NCBI GenBank assembly: GCA_900542355.1
Contig: UQNE01000024.1
Coordinates: 1-28,129 of the forward strand
Reading direction: 5' to 3'
DNA from: an uncultured Bacteroidales bacterium
GTDB lineage: Bacteria; Bacteroidota; Bacteroidia; Bacteroidales; Paludibacteraceae
Length of the DNA: 28,129 bases
Shown: piece after piece, positions 1-6,996 of the stretch
How positions within the stretch are numbered: position 1 is the stretch's first letter
Layout: every line of letters begins with the position of its first letter
Notes under the pieces: generated by a model
What the model was told of the DNA's origin: nothing
Databases searched by the model: none
What the model saw: the letters and a program-made list of their open reading frames with translations, nothing else
Translations under genes and position numbers: made by a program

Positions 1-2
1 CA

Positions 3-737
3 ACCCAAGACCCCGCAAAAATATCCAAACTACTGGATTTCCTTGCCGATGGCGGTAGTCTTGATACTTTTGATTTTGATGAAGAAGGGTGGGAAGAATG
101 CTTTGTAGGCAAATGGTGGATTAAGAATGAGGAACTATATTATGTGTTAGCCACTATGACGGGCGATATCAGCGGAGGAAACGGTTCATATCAACTACCG
201 GAATTAACCACCACTCTGATGCATACAAAGATGACGAGTTCCAACGCTACAACCAATCTCAAAGATATTCGGGATGGATATAGGGGAAATGGTTGGATGA
301 GCACTGCTAGTGATATTGTCGGTTGGGGAAGTGCTATAGCCGGAGTGGCAGGTAATGCTACTTGCAATGAGTTATATTGGTTTGGCAAGAAAGGCAAGGT
401 ATATACTGTCAATCAACGGCTCAAAGGTGCAAAAGGTAGTTATGTTTATAATAGGAGTTATGAATTGGCCAAAAGCCGATTGAAAATTTTGAAGAAAATG
501 GGAAATGTATTCACAGTAACTAGTCTATTCTGTGAGGCAGTTTCTATTGTAAATAGTGGAGAATTGATGCCGTCCAATATAGTGGATTTAGTAATGGGAG
601 GTTTATCTCTGTCTGGTTGGGGTTCCCTTGTTGCTGCAGGGTACTATATTTTGGATGCTGCTGTCTATTCATATATGGGGTATGGATTTGGAGATATGTT
701 GGATAAAAAATATGGTTGTTGTTACCAATGGCAGTGA
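3..737 (+). CDS. C-terminal tip of an RHS-type polymorphic toxin (5' partial)
   Basis: The reading frame is open from the left edge, so this is the 3' end of a longer gene; the first internal ATG (144) is not a credible start because the frame continues upstream with normal composition. The visible 244 residues hold no RHS YD repeats. The middle part (FGKKGKVY, then an NRSYELAKSRLK stretch) resembles a glycine/aromatic-rich tip I recall from Bacteroidetes RHS and cell-surface toxins. The C-terminal ~70 residues are Gly- and Ala-rich and hydrophobic, with GWG and GxxxG patterns, so it may insert in membranes. A small membrane protein starts 9 bp after the stop, as expected for an immunity gene, and an RHS core fragment lies about 0.9 kb downstream. 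The tip assignment rests mainly on that context. The target is unknown; pore formation is inference only. Confidence 0.6.
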   Translation, partial: TQDPAKISKLLDFLADGGSLDTFDFDEEGWEECFVGKWWIKNEELYYVLATMTGDISGGNGSYQLPELTTTLMHTKMTSSNATTNLKDIRDGYRGNGWMSTASDIVGWGSAIAGVAGNATCNELYWFGKKGKVYTVNQRLKGAKGSYVYNRSYELAKSRLKILKKMGNVFTVTSLFCEAVSIVNSGELMPSNIVDLVMGGLSLSGWGSLVAAGYYILDAAVYSYMGYGFGDMLDKKYGCCYQWQ

Positions 738-746
738 AGTAGTATT

Positions 747-1130
747 ATGCGTATATTAGATTACATATTTTGGAGGATATATTCATTCAATTCAACTCAT
801 TGGATATTATCTGATAACGAGGAAGGCAAAGCAGTTTCTCTGTTGTACCTTATATTTGGCATACCTATTATCATACTGACAGCATCTGTTACTAGTTGTG
901 AATTAATACCCATAGGAGTATTTTTTGCGACATATCTCCCATTGCTGTATCGATATTGGTGGAATAAAAAGGTGATTGCTAATAATTACAAACTTTTCGC
1001 TGACAGGTGGAAACAAGAGGATGCAAAAACACACAAGCGACGAGGTTGTATGATTATCATCTTATGTATTACCAATCTGATACTATTCCCTGTGTGCTAT
1101 GTCTTATTGAAAAAATATCATATCATTTAG
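747..1130 (+). CDS. Small membrane protein, candidate immunity protein 1
   Basis: This 127-residue protein has two hydrophobic segments near the middle (about 28-47 and 50-68, possibly one hairpin), a Lys/Arg-rich loop (DRWKQEDAKTHKRRG, about 88-103) and a C-terminal hydrophobic segment (about 104-121). It starts 9 bp after the toxin-tip gene and is presumably co-transcribed with it. The spacing, size and membrane topology fit an immunity protein against a membrane-active tip. It shares an N-terminal aromatic pattern (YIFWRIYSF against YIFYRFAHF) and the W-basic-MII-hydrophobic ending with the next gene, so the two look like diverged paralogues. No known family or catalytic motif is recognised; the immunity role is inferred from position. 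Confidence 0.6.
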   Translation: MRILDYIFWRIYSFNSTHWILSDNEEGKAVSLLYLIFGIPIIILTASVTSCELIPIGVFFATYLPLLYRYWWNKKVIANNYKLFADRWKQEDAKTHKRRGCMIIILCITNLILFPVCYVLLKKYHII

Positions 1131-1188
1131 TTTGTTCCGGCATAGGACAACACTTCTATGATTTGATAAAACAATAATTTGTACAACA

Positions 1189-1557
1189 ATGAATCTATTT
1201 TACTATATATTTTATCGCTTTGCACATTTTTATCGTAGATGTGGAACTCCATCACCAGATCTTTCGGCGCATAATGCTTTATGTTCCATCCAATTAATAA
1301 CAATCTTTCTGTTGGCAATGACTTGTCGGAAAATATTTCCTCAGATTGTTGGAAGGGATAGTCTTTGGTTTGGTATGATAATTTTGTGTATATGTCCAAT
1401 ATTACATACTATTCAGTGGCTTAAGTGTCGTAATATGTATGATAAACTACAAGAAAAGTGGGGCAATGAACCTCCTATACAGCGACGTATACGAAAATAT
1501 ATGATTATTTTGTATGTCGTGTTTGTTTTAGTTGTGCTTTTTTGTATGATTCAATAA
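1189..1557 (+). CDS. Small membrane protein, candidate immunity protein 2 (paralogue of the preceding gene)
   Basis: The product has 122 residues, hydrophobic segments at about 38-52, 63-80 and 103-121, and a basic loop before the last one. It repeats the plan of the gene at 747: aromatic N-terminus, central hairpin, then LQEKWGN plus a basic stretch, then a membrane segment starting MII. There is no matching toxin tip directly before it, so it may be an orphan immunity gene kept after its toxin tip was lost or moved. The 58-bp gap to the preceding gene has no visible promoter. Its 3' end runs into the displaced RHS fragment that follows. Function is inferred from context. Confidence 0.55.
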   Translation: MNLFYYIFYRFAHFYRRCGTPSPDLSAHNALCSIQLITIFLLAMTCRKIFPQIVGRDSLWFGMIILCICPILHTIQWLKCRNMYDKLQEKWGNEPPIQRRIRKYMIILYVVFVLVVLFCMIQ

Positions 1558-1610
1558 AACTGATAATAAACAATTTAGCAAAGGATAGAAAAATCAAGGG
1601 AGTTAAATTT

Positions 1611-1655
1611 ATGTACAAGCAACGAGATAGTCTGTTCTTGCAAAAGGGTATCATT
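1611..1655 (+). repeat. RHS module start repeat, copy 1
   Basis: About 45 bp encoding MYKQRDSLFLQKGII. A second copy with mostly conservative differences lies at 3436-3480. Both follow an immunity-type gene and a short AT-rich spacer, so they mark the left end of displaced RHS modules. Confidence 0.6.
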
Positions 1656-2667
1656 CGCAATACCGAAGGCTACACGCAATATACCTACAAAGGCGCAAAC
1701 GATAGCCCTAAACCAATGCAGTACTATTTTCACAAGGATCACCTTGGTAATGTGTGTGCCGTATGGAATGCCACGACCGATGAGGTGGTACAGCGCACGA
1801 ACTATTACCCGAGCGGCGTGCCGATGGCACAAAGCACGGGGCAGAGTGTGCAACCGCTGAAGTACAACGCTCACGAGTACATCGAGGCACATGGGTACGA
1901 TGTGTACGACTATGGTTTCCGCGGTTATTATGCTACTATCGGGCGATTTACGAGCATTGACCCGCTCTGTGAGCGCACCCCCGTGGCAAAGCCCATACGC
2001 TTATGCCAACAATAACTGGATAAACCAAATTGATATATTGGGTTTGGCAGGAGTAAAATATGTCTTGAGTGGTTTACAAAAACGAGGTTATATTGTTATT
2101 GACAAAAATGGCGATTTTATTGGTGGCGTAAATGATAGTGATCGATCTATTTATTTGAGCGATGATGGCAATTGGCAGGAAGAGAATGGAACAGAGGGGT
2201 TGGAACGAGTGGGACTTATGAATAAGAGTTATGCCGATTACATGGCCGAATTACTTCAAAACAATGGTAAAGTTCAGGCTTCCGGAGTTTATTACGCCCG
2301 GAATTGCATTTACATTACTATTCGTTTTGGACTATCAGTGCAAAAATCATTTGGTAGCAATTTATTTTCAAAGCAATTGAGTACGATAGGTATCAACTTA
2401 TGTTCATTCGATTTGTTAAGTTTTACTTTGCAAAATGGAAACTTAGAAAATGTTGACTACTACGGAAAAGATGGAAAAGCGACAGTATCCCATGGTGTCG
2501 CATTTTCATTATTTGGCGTGGAAGAAACTTTTAAGGTAAGAGCCAACGATGAACTTAGTTACATACCGGCCACGACCGAAACTACAGTATCCCTTATTGA
2601 TAATAACCAATATGTGTTTTCTCCATCTTTTGGAAACTTTATAACCATTTCGATTACTATTGTACTC

Positions 2668-2681
2668 AATAAATACTATGA
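2668..2681 (+). repeat. Tip-end/immunity-start junction repeat, copy 1
   Basis: AATAAATACTATGA encodes the NKYYE end of the toxin tip in one frame and carries the ATG of the immunity candidate in another. An identical 14-mer is at 3236-3249. Confidence 0.5.
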
Positions 2682-3205
2682 GCAAAATTAATTCAATAAA
2701 AAAACTGAGCAGAACATATTATGTAACCCACCATATTGTGTTATTTAGATTTCTATGCGTTGTGTATATTTTAACTATTGCAATACTATGCATATTTATA
2801 CCAGGACAAGTGCGCAATTCATCGGTATATCGATTTATAGTCTATGGTAGTTTCCTGCCTCTACAATTATTGTTTCAGTTATTGTTTTATTACAATATAG
2901 AATTCCCTAAAACTCTTACTTACCACGGGTATAGATACAAAAGAATTCGTGCTTCTATGGCAAATAGACAATTGACGCAAGTACATTTGTATGATATTTG
3001 GATAGATTGGTTCAAAGTATTTTTGTATACAGTTGGCATAAAAAAGATTATTGTTATTGCGGAATGTAAGGAGACAAGTGATGTGAAAGTGCAATGTCCG
3101 CATTGTAAGTCAATTATGGAGGTGGAAGAAGTACAAGAGAGATGTCCGATATGTGCAAGGTCTTTGGAGGATTATATTTATATAAGTCCATACCGTAGTT
3201 GGTAA
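2678..3205 (+). CDS. Membrane protein with C-terminal zinc-ribbon-like motif, candidate immunity protein
   Basis: Starting at ATG 2678 the gene overlaps the end of the displaced toxin tip by 14 bp; a TTG at 2660 in the same frame is less likely. The 175-residue product has two strong hydrophobic segments (about 17-43 and 53-74), a weaker one near residue 110-130, and then a cytosolic-looking tail with CPHC-x12-CPIC, a four-cysteine zinc-ribbon-like site. The overlap with the tip gene and the membrane topology suggest the cognate immunity protein for that tip. A zinc ribbon is unusual for a small immunity protein. The first codons lie in a 14-bp sequence that recurs at 3236. The immunity role is inference. 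Confidence 0.55.
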   Translation: MSKINSIKKLSRTYYVTHHIVLFRFLCVVYILTIAILCIFIPGQVRNSSVYRFIVYGSFLPLQLLFQLLFYYNIEFPKTLTYHGYRYKRIRASMANRQLTQVHLYDIWIDWFKVFLYTVGIKKIIVIAECKETSDVKVQCPHCKSIMEVEEVQERCPICARSLEDYIYISPYRSW

Positions 3206-3235
3206 TGATATCGTGTATACTATACAATTGAAATG

Positions 3236-3249
3236 AATAAATACTATGA
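3236..3249 (+). repeat. Tip-end/immunity-start junction repeat, copy 2
   Basis: It is identical to the 14-mer at 2668-2681. The codons before it also resemble the tip end (YTIE-M-NKYYE). The surrounding 3206-3435 stretch otherwise holds only AT-rich sequence and the 38-codon remnant. Confidence 0.45.
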
Positions 3250-3362
3250 ATAAACTTTCACTTATAGAAAAAGATACTCTGCTATGTTATGCGGTAGAGC
3301 ATTTCTATTTGTCATCAATTTGTATATTATCAAGGTACACTATACAAACAATTTATGGCTAA
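3246..3362 (+). pseudogene. Short ORF, probable remnant of a second tip/immunity junction
   Basis: A 38-codon frame starts at the ATG embedded in the repeat AATAAATACTATGA (3236-3249), exactly as the immunity candidate at 2678 does. In the overlapping frame just upstream the sequence reads YTIEMNKYYE and stops, close to the end of the preceding toxin tip (ITIVLNKYYEQN). This looks like a decayed or truncated copy of the same tip-end/immunity-start junction. Whether the short peptide is made is unknown. Confidence 0.35.
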
Positions 3363-3435
3363 AACTATATGTAACATCTTCAATAGAATATACTTGACAT
3401 CTTGTTATTGAAAGAAAGTAAAAAAACGAGAGTTT

Positions 3436-3480
3436 ATGTACAAACAACAAGATAGTTTGCTACTGCAAAAGAGCATTATA
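3436..3480 (+). repeat. RHS module start repeat, copy 2 (remnant)
   Basis: It encodes MYKQQDSLLLQKSII, matching the start of the RHS fragment at 1611. After this stretch similarity stops; the open frame runs on to 3645 and overlaps the end of the convergent barrel gene, with no RHS motifs. I read it as the stump of a further displaced RHS module. Confidence 0.5.
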
Positions 3481-3619
3481 TGGGATTGTTCAACGCGCTA
3501 CTTATTACCTGTGTGGTGTAGCAATGGCGGAACGCATAACATATCACACAAAGCACCCTCACATTGTACAATACATCATTTTGCCATCCTTAATTCTTCA
3601 TTAGAGACCGTAGGTCTCA

Positions 3620-6592
3620 TTACATTCCCGGTGGCGGTCCCATAGGAGGCATTCCGCCTTTGGGTGGGGTAGGGCGTGAACCGCCTTTGTCGTTCTCTAT
3701 CATTTCTTGGATATGTCCGCCCATGCCCGAGGCTTTTAGGTTGCCCATTTTGTTGAGTTTGTAGGTGAAAGTAAGCATAAAATAGGTGGGTAGGGTGTTG
3801 TATTTGGCATAACTGACATAGTTCTCGCCCACCACTTGCACGATGTTCTTTTTCTGATGCAGAATATCATACACTTCGAGTGATAAGGTAGCATTCGCCC
3901 ATGTCTTGTCGATCGAAGCATTCCAGATTATCTCGTTTACATCAGTCAGACCCGTGTAGCCGTAGCGTGCGGTGTAGCCGCAATCGGTTGAGATGTTCCA
4001 CGATTTGGGCAGGTGGAACTCCAAGTCGCCCGTTACGCCCCAGTTGAACACATTGCTCACGCTGTTTAGCGTCAAGTTGTTTTGTGTGCGGCTGTAGGTA
4101 GCGTTGGCACGGAGACCTATATCGACTATGCTGTGGGTGAAACGCAGACCCAAGTCTTCGTTCACTTGCAGGTTACCCGTCAGCGATCGGTCGCCGAGCA
4201 GCATAGTGCCGTTCTTAATCATCTGTGCTATCTCCTCTGCTTTCTGCTCTTTGAGGATGTAGGCAACACGCCGGTTGTAACTGATGGCGGTGCGTGTGTT
4301 GAATTGGAACATCTTATTTGCAAAGGGGGTGTTGTACATAAAGTCTGCCCCTATGTTCCACGGCAGCACATCGGCGTTCACCGTTTGTTGGTAGAGTTTG
4401 CCTGCTTCGTCGTAGATTGAGTTGTTGACCAAGGCATCTTTGGTGAGCGTAGCACGAATGCCGGTCATAATACTCGAGAAACGGTCTTGGTTGAAGCGTG
4501 AGTACATCGCCATAAGGTTGTGTCTGAAAGCGGGTTGCAGTCCGAGGTTACCTACGGTCTCGTTCATTGCATCCGAGTTGTTGCGCACGGGCTCCATCTG
4601 CGTGATACTCGGTTGGCTGACAGTACCGCGGTATCGTATTCGGGCAAACTCTTTCTTGCCAAATTTGTACTTGAAGTTGACGGTAGGCGACCAGTTCCAC
4701 ACATTGATGAGCGTATCTTGATACAGCACCTGCCCATAGTAGGTGGTTGTATGGGTCTGTGATGCCAGTACGCGTGCCCCCACGGTGAGGTCGCTCCGTT
4801 CGGTGATCCAGCGGTAGTTGAGTTCTAGTTGCTCCGAGTAGAAACGGTTGGCGAGTTGGTTGCTATAGACCGAGTCGTAGGCATAGTCGCCTGTTTCCGT
4901 ATCAAAAGAGTATTGGTTCTTGGTGGAGTTGCGGTTGCGTCCGGAGAACGCTGCCGCTATCTCTAATAGGTGGTTGCGTTGGTAGATCGGCTCCACCCAT
5001 GATGCTCGCAGACTATATTTGAGGTTGTCGTTTTGCGAGTGGGTATATTGGTTCACGCTTGCGCTATTAAGCAGATTATCAAAGGCATAAGTATTGTTGT
5101 AGCCCGCCGTGTTTCCGTATTCTACATTGCCGACAAGGGTGAGTGCACGCCCGGGGTGGAGAAACTTGTGGTTGTAGGTCAGTTTCAAGCCTCCGCTGAC
5201 CTCACGCGTTGAGTCTAACCGGGTTTGGTAACCATCGTTGATGAGGCTGTCTTGGCGGTGGTAGGTGTATGTCTCGTTGCTTAGGTTGCTTTGCCCTGTG
5301 TAGGAGAGAGTAGGTTGGATGAGCAGTTTGTTGAGCGAGTCGATTTGGTACTGCAACTCAAATCGCACATTCACATCCCATACACGCGATTGTTTGTTGA
5401 GCGAGTCGGTGTTGGTGTAGGTGTTGTTGCCTGCATACGACTCTTTCTCGGTTTGCGCAAGGGTGTGGTTGTTCGAGTGGTTGATTGCTACATCGCCACC
5501 GAGCAGAAGGCTCGTCTGACTATCCGCTTTGTTGATGCGCTCGTTGAAATCGATATTGGTGTTTACGCCTAAGTTCTCGCTCTGCGTGATACCCGAGTTG
5601 GCATTCATACCAAAACCGCCTCGTCCGCGCCCCATACGCACCTCGTTGGTGTTGTTGGCACTACCGATGATTGTTGTTTGGCTCTCGCCAAGCAGGATGT
5701 TGGTGAATAGATTGGCGTTGTATCGGAAGTCGTCCTCAAAGAAATGTTTTGCCAATGCACTCGATGTGCTTCCGTAAGCAGGGTCGCCATAGTTGAACCA
5801 ACCACCGTTCTCCGTAACCATATCCGCACCGAGCGACCCCGTGTATTTGCCAAAGACACCGCGCTTGCGGTCTTGCTTAAGTGTCAGATTGATAATGTGT
5901 TCCGTATTATCGTCCTCAAAGCCGGTCATCTTGGCAACATCCGATTTCTCGTCAATCACTTGTATCTTTTCAATCATGTCTGCGGGGATATTCTTGGTGG
6001 CGGACTGCACATCGCTGCCAAAGAATTTCTTTCCGTCGATACGCACTGCCGTGATGGTCTCGCCGTTGACGGTAACATTACCTTGCTGATCGACGGTTAC
6101 GCCGTTCATTTTCTTGAGCAGGTCTTCTACCATCGCATTCTCGCCCACCTGGTAAGCGGAGGTGTTGTACTCGATGGTATCGCCTTTGACGGTCATCTCC
6201 GCTGCGTGGCCCTGTACCTCCACTTCAGCCAACGCCGTTACATCTTCTTTTATGCGTATCGTCTTGAGTGTCAGTTGATTATCTTGCGTATTCTTGGCGG
6301 AAACCTGCACAGTCTGCACCTGCTCTTTGTAGCCGATATTCGATACAAATAGTTTGTATTGGCCTGCGGCAATCCCTCGCAGCGTATATTGTCCGTCGTA
6401 GTCGGTTTGCGCACCCTGTACCAATACCGAGTCTGCTCCCGAGTAGCGGAAAAGGCGTATCGTGGTCATCTCCAACGGACTGCCATCGGTGTTGCTCACT
6501 ACCTTACCCGCTATGTCGTAGCGGATATTTTCTGCTTGTGCAATGCCTATACTTGCACCTAAAAACAATAGTATTGACCAAAAATGTTTCAT
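3620..6592 (-). CDS. Outer-membrane receptor-like beta-barrel protein (carboxypeptidase-regulatory domain, plug, barrel)
   Basis: The 990-residue protein has a signal peptide (about 1-20, cleaved after AQA). A carboxypeptidase-regulatory-like beta-sandwich follows (about 26-115, with GKVVSNTDGSPL and a GQYTLRGI strand pattern). Next is a plug-like region (about 130-235: GDTIEYN, ENAMVEDLLKKMNGV, IDGKKFFG, AADMIEKIQVID-like) and a long barrel with many Asn- and Tyr-rich amphipathic strands. It belongs to the Bacteroidetes family of outer membrane beta-barrel proteins related to TonB-dependent receptors; no clear TonB box is visible, so energy dependence is uncertain. The C-terminus does not end in a barrel strand with terminal Phe but in a Gly/Pro/Met-rich tail (GGMPPMGPPPGM). 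The substrate is unknown. The gene is divergent from the secreted protein at 6997 and has no SusD-like partner nearby. Confidence 0.85.
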   Translation of the reverse strand: MKHFWSILLFLGASIGIAQAENIRYDIAGKVVSNTDGSPLEMTTIRLFRYSGADSVLVQGAQTDYDGQYTLRGIAAGQYKLFVSNIGYKEQVQTVQVSAKNTQDNQLTLKTIRIKEDVTALAEVEVQGHAAEMTVKGDTIEYNTSAYQVGENAMVEDLLKKMNGVTVDQQGNVTVNGETITAVRIDGKKFFGSDVQSATKNIPADMIEKIQVIDEKSDVAKMTGFEDDNTEHIINLTLKQDRKRGVFGKYTGSLGADMVTENGGWFNYGDPAYGSTSSALAKHFFEDDFRYNANLFTNILLGESQTTIIGSANNTNEVRMGRGRGGFGMNANSGITQSENLGVNTNIDFNERINKADSQTSLLLGGDVAINHSNNHTLAQTEKESYAGNNTYTNTDSLNKQSRVWDVNVRFELQYQIDSLNKLLIQPTLSYTGQSNLSNETYTYHRQDSLINDGYQTRLDSTREVSGGLKLTYNHKFLHPGRALTLVGNVEYGNTAGYNNTYAFDNLLNSASVNQYTHSQNDNLKYSLRASWVEPIYQRNHLLEIAAAFSGRNRNSTKNQYSFDTETGDYAYDSVYSNQLANRFYSEQLELNYRWITERSDLTVGARVLASQTHTTTYYGQVLYQDTLINVWNWSPTVNFKYKFGKKEFARIRYRGTVSQPSITQMEPVRNNSDAMNETVGNLGLQPAFRHNLMAMYSRFNQDRFSSIMTGIRATLTKDALVNNSIYDEAGKLYQQTVNADVLPWNIGADFMYNTPFANKMFQFNTRTAISYNRRVAYILKEQKAEEIAQMIKNGTMLLGDRSLTGNLQVNEDLGLRFTHSIVDIGLRANATYSRTQNNLTLNSVSNVFNWGVTGDLEFHLPKSWNISTDCGYTARYGYTGLTDVNEIIWNASIDKTWANATLSLEVYDILHQKKNIVQVVGENYVSYAKYNTLPTYFMLTFTYKLNKMGNLKASGMGGHIQEMIENDKGGSRPTPPKGGMPPMGPPPGM

Positions 6593-6996
6593 ATCGCTCT
6601 CAGTTTTGCAAATCCTGTGCCAAAATGATACTTTCGGTGTTCGGTGGATTTGCTGTAAGGCGTTTTTTTATCCAATTTTGTCTTTCCTGCGCCGATACTC
6701 CTTTTGACAATACACATCTTTTAAGTAAAAGATGCACTCTATGCATTCTACTTTACGGCAGACTCTACATTCTTTGTATTCTTGGCAATCATTTGAGGCG
6801 GTATGGGGAATTTTTTGTGGCAAATTATGGGTGTGTATCAATTTTTCCACAAAATTACTCAAATAATAACAACCACTATTGCGCGAAAAGCAGTACTTTT
6901 GCACCGTTTCTTAGAGTGGCTTGCGCTGCAATACGATAAGCCGCTCACAGATACAGCAACTCAATAATTTTACTATAAACTTAAAAACAAAACATC
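6593..6996. other. Divergent intergenic region
   Basis: This 404-bp gap separates the barrel gene (- strand) from the secreted protein (+ strand). Apart from the promoter-like box at 6894 I see no RNA gene or convincing small ORF; open frames here lack coding character. It probably carries the control regions of both genes. Confidence 0.5.
6894..6902 (+). promoter_or_regulatory. Bacteroidetes -7 box upstream of the secreted protein
   Basis: TACTTTTGC matches TAnnTTTGC and is preceded by aaaagcag, as in the nrdD and tRNA-Pro promoters of this window. No TTG lies 20 bp upstream, unlike the other promoters here, so the -33 element is weak or absent. It would give a leader of about 90 nt for the gene at 6997. 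Confidence 0.45.

Larger units (their letters stand above)
1611..2691 (+). pseudogene. Displaced RHS core fragment plus C-terminal toxin tip, split by a +1 frameshift
   Basis: The frame starting at ATG 1611 encodes a short stretch and then a clear RHS-associated core: YFHKDHLGN, an R-x-NYYPSG motif, the GFRGYY motif and GRFTSIDPL. It then runs out of frame and stops at 2015. The core continues in another frame as SPYAYANNNWINQID plus LGL, the normal end of RHS cores, followed by a variable tip of about 215 residues that ends at 2691. The switch falls at a run of five C (1978-1982); four C would restore one reading frame. The N-terminal RHS shell is absent, so this is an orphan tip, not a full toxin. 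The tip has a linker-like GDFIGG segment followed by an Asn- and Ser-rich region with no recognised catalytic motif. A frame upstream also opens at 1542, inside the preceding gene, which I do not favour. Confidence 0.7.

Noticed and set aside
1542..1610. Earlier start for the displaced RHS fragment
   Set aside because: It overlaps the membrane protein gene; the repeat at 3436 begins at the Met equivalent to 1611, so homology starts there.
3481..3645. Open frame continuing after the module-start repeat
   Set aside because: No RHS motifs after the repeat, and it runs into the end of the convergent barrel gene.
5744..6352. + strand frame of 202 codons
   Set aside because: Antisense to the plug and barrel region of the receptor-like protein; no independent support.
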